Virus record (IMG/VR): IMGVR_UViG_3300027839_000041
Location: 1-33,291 of that record
DNA: 33,291 nucleotides
Strand: one strand, 5' to 3'
Origin: a virus
Position numbers and translations under genes: made by a program. Under the pieces are notes generated by a model. The model was not told the DNA's origin. It made no database searches and saw nothing but the letters and a program-made list of their open reading frames with translations. Positions 32,901 to 33,291 of the stretch are shown piece after piece (position 1 is the first letter of the stretch; every line of letters starts with the position of its first letter).

Positions 32901-33291
32901 CATTGCTTCCTTGCTCAATACCCATGGCTCTACTTGCATAGCCGCTAAAGAACTTATCTTCTGTTCCTGTGCCCGCACCACCTGTGAGCGTTCCATATGT
33001 CGCCCCGGCTGTTTTGCTCATGCCTTGTCGCTCTGCATCCAAGGCACCAAATACACCACCAAGAGCCAAGTCAATGAGAGGAACACGTTTGGCAAAGCCT
33101 CCTACCACACGCAATCCACTAGCAAATTTACTACTTCCTGAAAGGAATGATGTTACTTTGGAAGCTCCCGGAAGCTTCATAGCCAAATTACCTGCACCTG
33201 TTTTCAAACCTGTCTTCAAAGCAGCAAACTTACCACCGGTCTTTGTTACATCTGTAGCTGTCTTTGCCATAGGAGACTGTGCTGCTTTGAA
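29992..33291 (-). CDS. Tape-measure-like tail protein, 5' partial
   Basis: At least 1092 aa. An ATG lies at 33270, but no ribosome site precedes it and the frame stays open to the window edge, so the true start is probably outside. The N-terminal part has Gly/Ala-rich hydrophobic stretches (GALIGAAAGPVGAAAGAVVG) and a coiled region at about 240-310. Five copies of a GAF-x-x-x-Q-x-KEA motif follow, with hydrophobic helices (MDLVLSIAKDI, MDLVLSIAKDM) and two Gly-rich linkers. Length, composition and position before the baseplate genes fit a tape measure, which sets tail length and enters the host membrane. The last 100 residues are different and probably bind the hub. Confidence 0.75.
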   Translation of the reverse strand, partial: FKAAQSPMAKTATDVTKTGGKFAALKTGLKTGAGNLAMKLPGASKVTSFLSGSSKFASGLRVVGGFAKRVPLIDLALGGVFGALDAERQGMSKTAGATYGTLTGGAGTGTEDKFFSGYASRAMGIEQGSNADEQVGALGAAARGALIGAAAGPVGAAAGAVVGAGAEVTKVLHAANREVDQMDERLKSFDSHYSKQTSGIIDKFTKGVPDPTERLKEIDRLIAGKKITLKGAKSNLRSDANERANTTNWLGVNPHARALNKSIESGKRRLSTMEGDMARLQKEREKALLEKAVAEKTLAKAVAEKAELGASEALSSAVENKDTGTSILDAVSSASTDKEKEKGPVDATLGQVGAFDNKQGKEAGSEALSKSMKEHGPAKVAADQANKAMVTPGSIYTHDAHCEAILIKILEALGGSHTPSKASIAAANSIAEEGEGTNKSGSLMADLTKWGTGEEGTKGLGSILESSFNRLKESFYNFGSKPIAMTTGSSDDPRNMARRVDDGKPSKSSNMISVMAVMMDLVLSIAKDIRAIRSSVTLVGVGAFDKKQGKEAVTSVVDQLSKEVAIASATGAGSLAAVSNPDNIRTLSGRNMSGGAGGAGGAGVAGVAGGSSIMENIRSGVSNVLFGVARTSKAIAESIGGTAGTGIGGSASAAAAGGVGVGVGVGGAGGTGGAGGMISLVSGIMDLVLSIAKDMRLVSSSVTMVGTGAFAKGQSKEAMISEMDKSVKTMMMSIRSSSVVKDGGKPSPQMLEKLEKLKALVSYQKEHLLKTGTTNDSVASEMQRLKESMISKEKSEKTTGNTTLTNTGAFAKDQSKEATSEGIIGFVKSIWEKGTQVLSDTYKSTGEGTALGIGEGLKSSVEEKSKSSSSTDVTNALNTGAFDRENIHDAKRESVAEYIARVTGSSHSAGSSQNSVNELSKLHDSSSDDQSRSSIETSLARTMDWLESAGNVTGNEHATGDAHVTGMDYTEDTKGIVNTLMTNRAQLERGLEARKYGDLGQGSSIIPGMDEVGAYLLGEQSENMKKMVALLASIDSKVGGGVGPRSGPEVIESNGKKQKHLQHGGLDINDMSKMDPSWGLSFFDDQFGTVTTEGTGIYG
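30615..32262 (-). repeat. Five GAF-x-K-x-Q-x-KEA repeats in the tape measure
   Basis: The repeats lie near 32202-32262, 31627-31692, 31138-31194, 30838-30895 and 30615-30679: VGAFDNKQGKEA, VGAFDKKQGKEA, TGAFAKGQSKEA, TGAFAKDQSKEA and the degenerate TGAFDRENIHDA. Copies two and three include a longer shared helix (MDLVLSIAKD). Confidence 0.8.
31294..31320 (-). repeat. Hexanucleotide repeat encoding Val-Gly
   Basis: Four copies of GTTGGA (minus strand) plus part of a fifth encode VGVGVGVGG within a Gly-rich linker of the tape measure. In-frame length variation would be tolerated. Confidence 0.75.

Noticed and set aside
1-33291. CRISPR arrays, tRNA genes, insertion sequences, retroelement repeats
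   Set aside because: No regularly spaced repeats, cloverleaf-like gaps or transposase frames seen; nearly all sequence is coding.

Overview
The window reads as part of a large contractile-tailed (myovirus) bacteriophage genome of moderately low G+C. Many genes overlap as ATGA or TAATG, most have clear AAGGAG-type ribosome sites, and several start with TTG. Near-complete coding, the absence of host housekeeping genes, and the run of T4-type baseplate genes all support a phage. Two free-standing homing endonucleases fit as well. The host cannot be named from the sequence; heptosyltransferase-like and UDP-sugar enzymes would suit a Gram-negative host, but that is inference.

Layout, from the right edge leftwards on the minus strand: a tape-measure-like protein open at the window edge (29992-33291); tail/baseplate proteins (29393-29983, 29058-29390 gp53/LysM-like); a hub (27370-29058); a very cysteine-rich central spike (24915-27356); gp25 (24487-24906); a gp6/baseplate J protein (22922-24478); a Tail_P2_I wedge protein (19758-22922); and a small structural protein (19288-19761). 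A LAGLIDADG endonuclease (18111-19202) follows, then a fibre/adaptor protein (17350-18129), a small glycosyltransferase-like gene (16802-17335) and a structural-looking protein (16344-16805). A lone plus-strand gene (15738-16355) faces a coiled-coil gene (14979-15686). Three paralogous PKD-domain fibre/adhesin proteins (13950-14975, 11655-13940, 9140-11008) come next, with an HNH endonuclease between the last two.

The left third (1579-9095) is an accessory island on both strands. It holds an aldehyde dehydrogenase, a short UDP-glucose dehydrogenase, three or four glycosyltransferase-like or sugar-related proteins, a double zinc-ribbon protein, and three small genes between the two dehydrogenases. 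The far left holds a tandem pair of paralogous virion-type genes (29-670, 773-1417), each with the same leader.

The most interesting signals are these. (1) A C-terminal motif, [DN]-W-x-[KQ]-[EL]-G-F-stop, is shared by four otherwise different proteins. (2) One of those four, a 62-aa protein, resembles a segment of the T4 gp23 major capsid protein. (3) The island could make and transfer an acidic sugar onto virion fibres or the host envelope. (4) A (CAA)8 microsatellite lies in the overlap of two genes and is read as poly-Gln at one start and poly-Thr at the other end. (5) The spike has 37 cysteines. (6) A five-fold GAF-x-K-x-Q-x-KEA motif repeats through the tape measure. No tRNA, rRNA, CRISPR array, insertion sequence or replication origin was seen, and no stretch over 300 bases lacks a gene.
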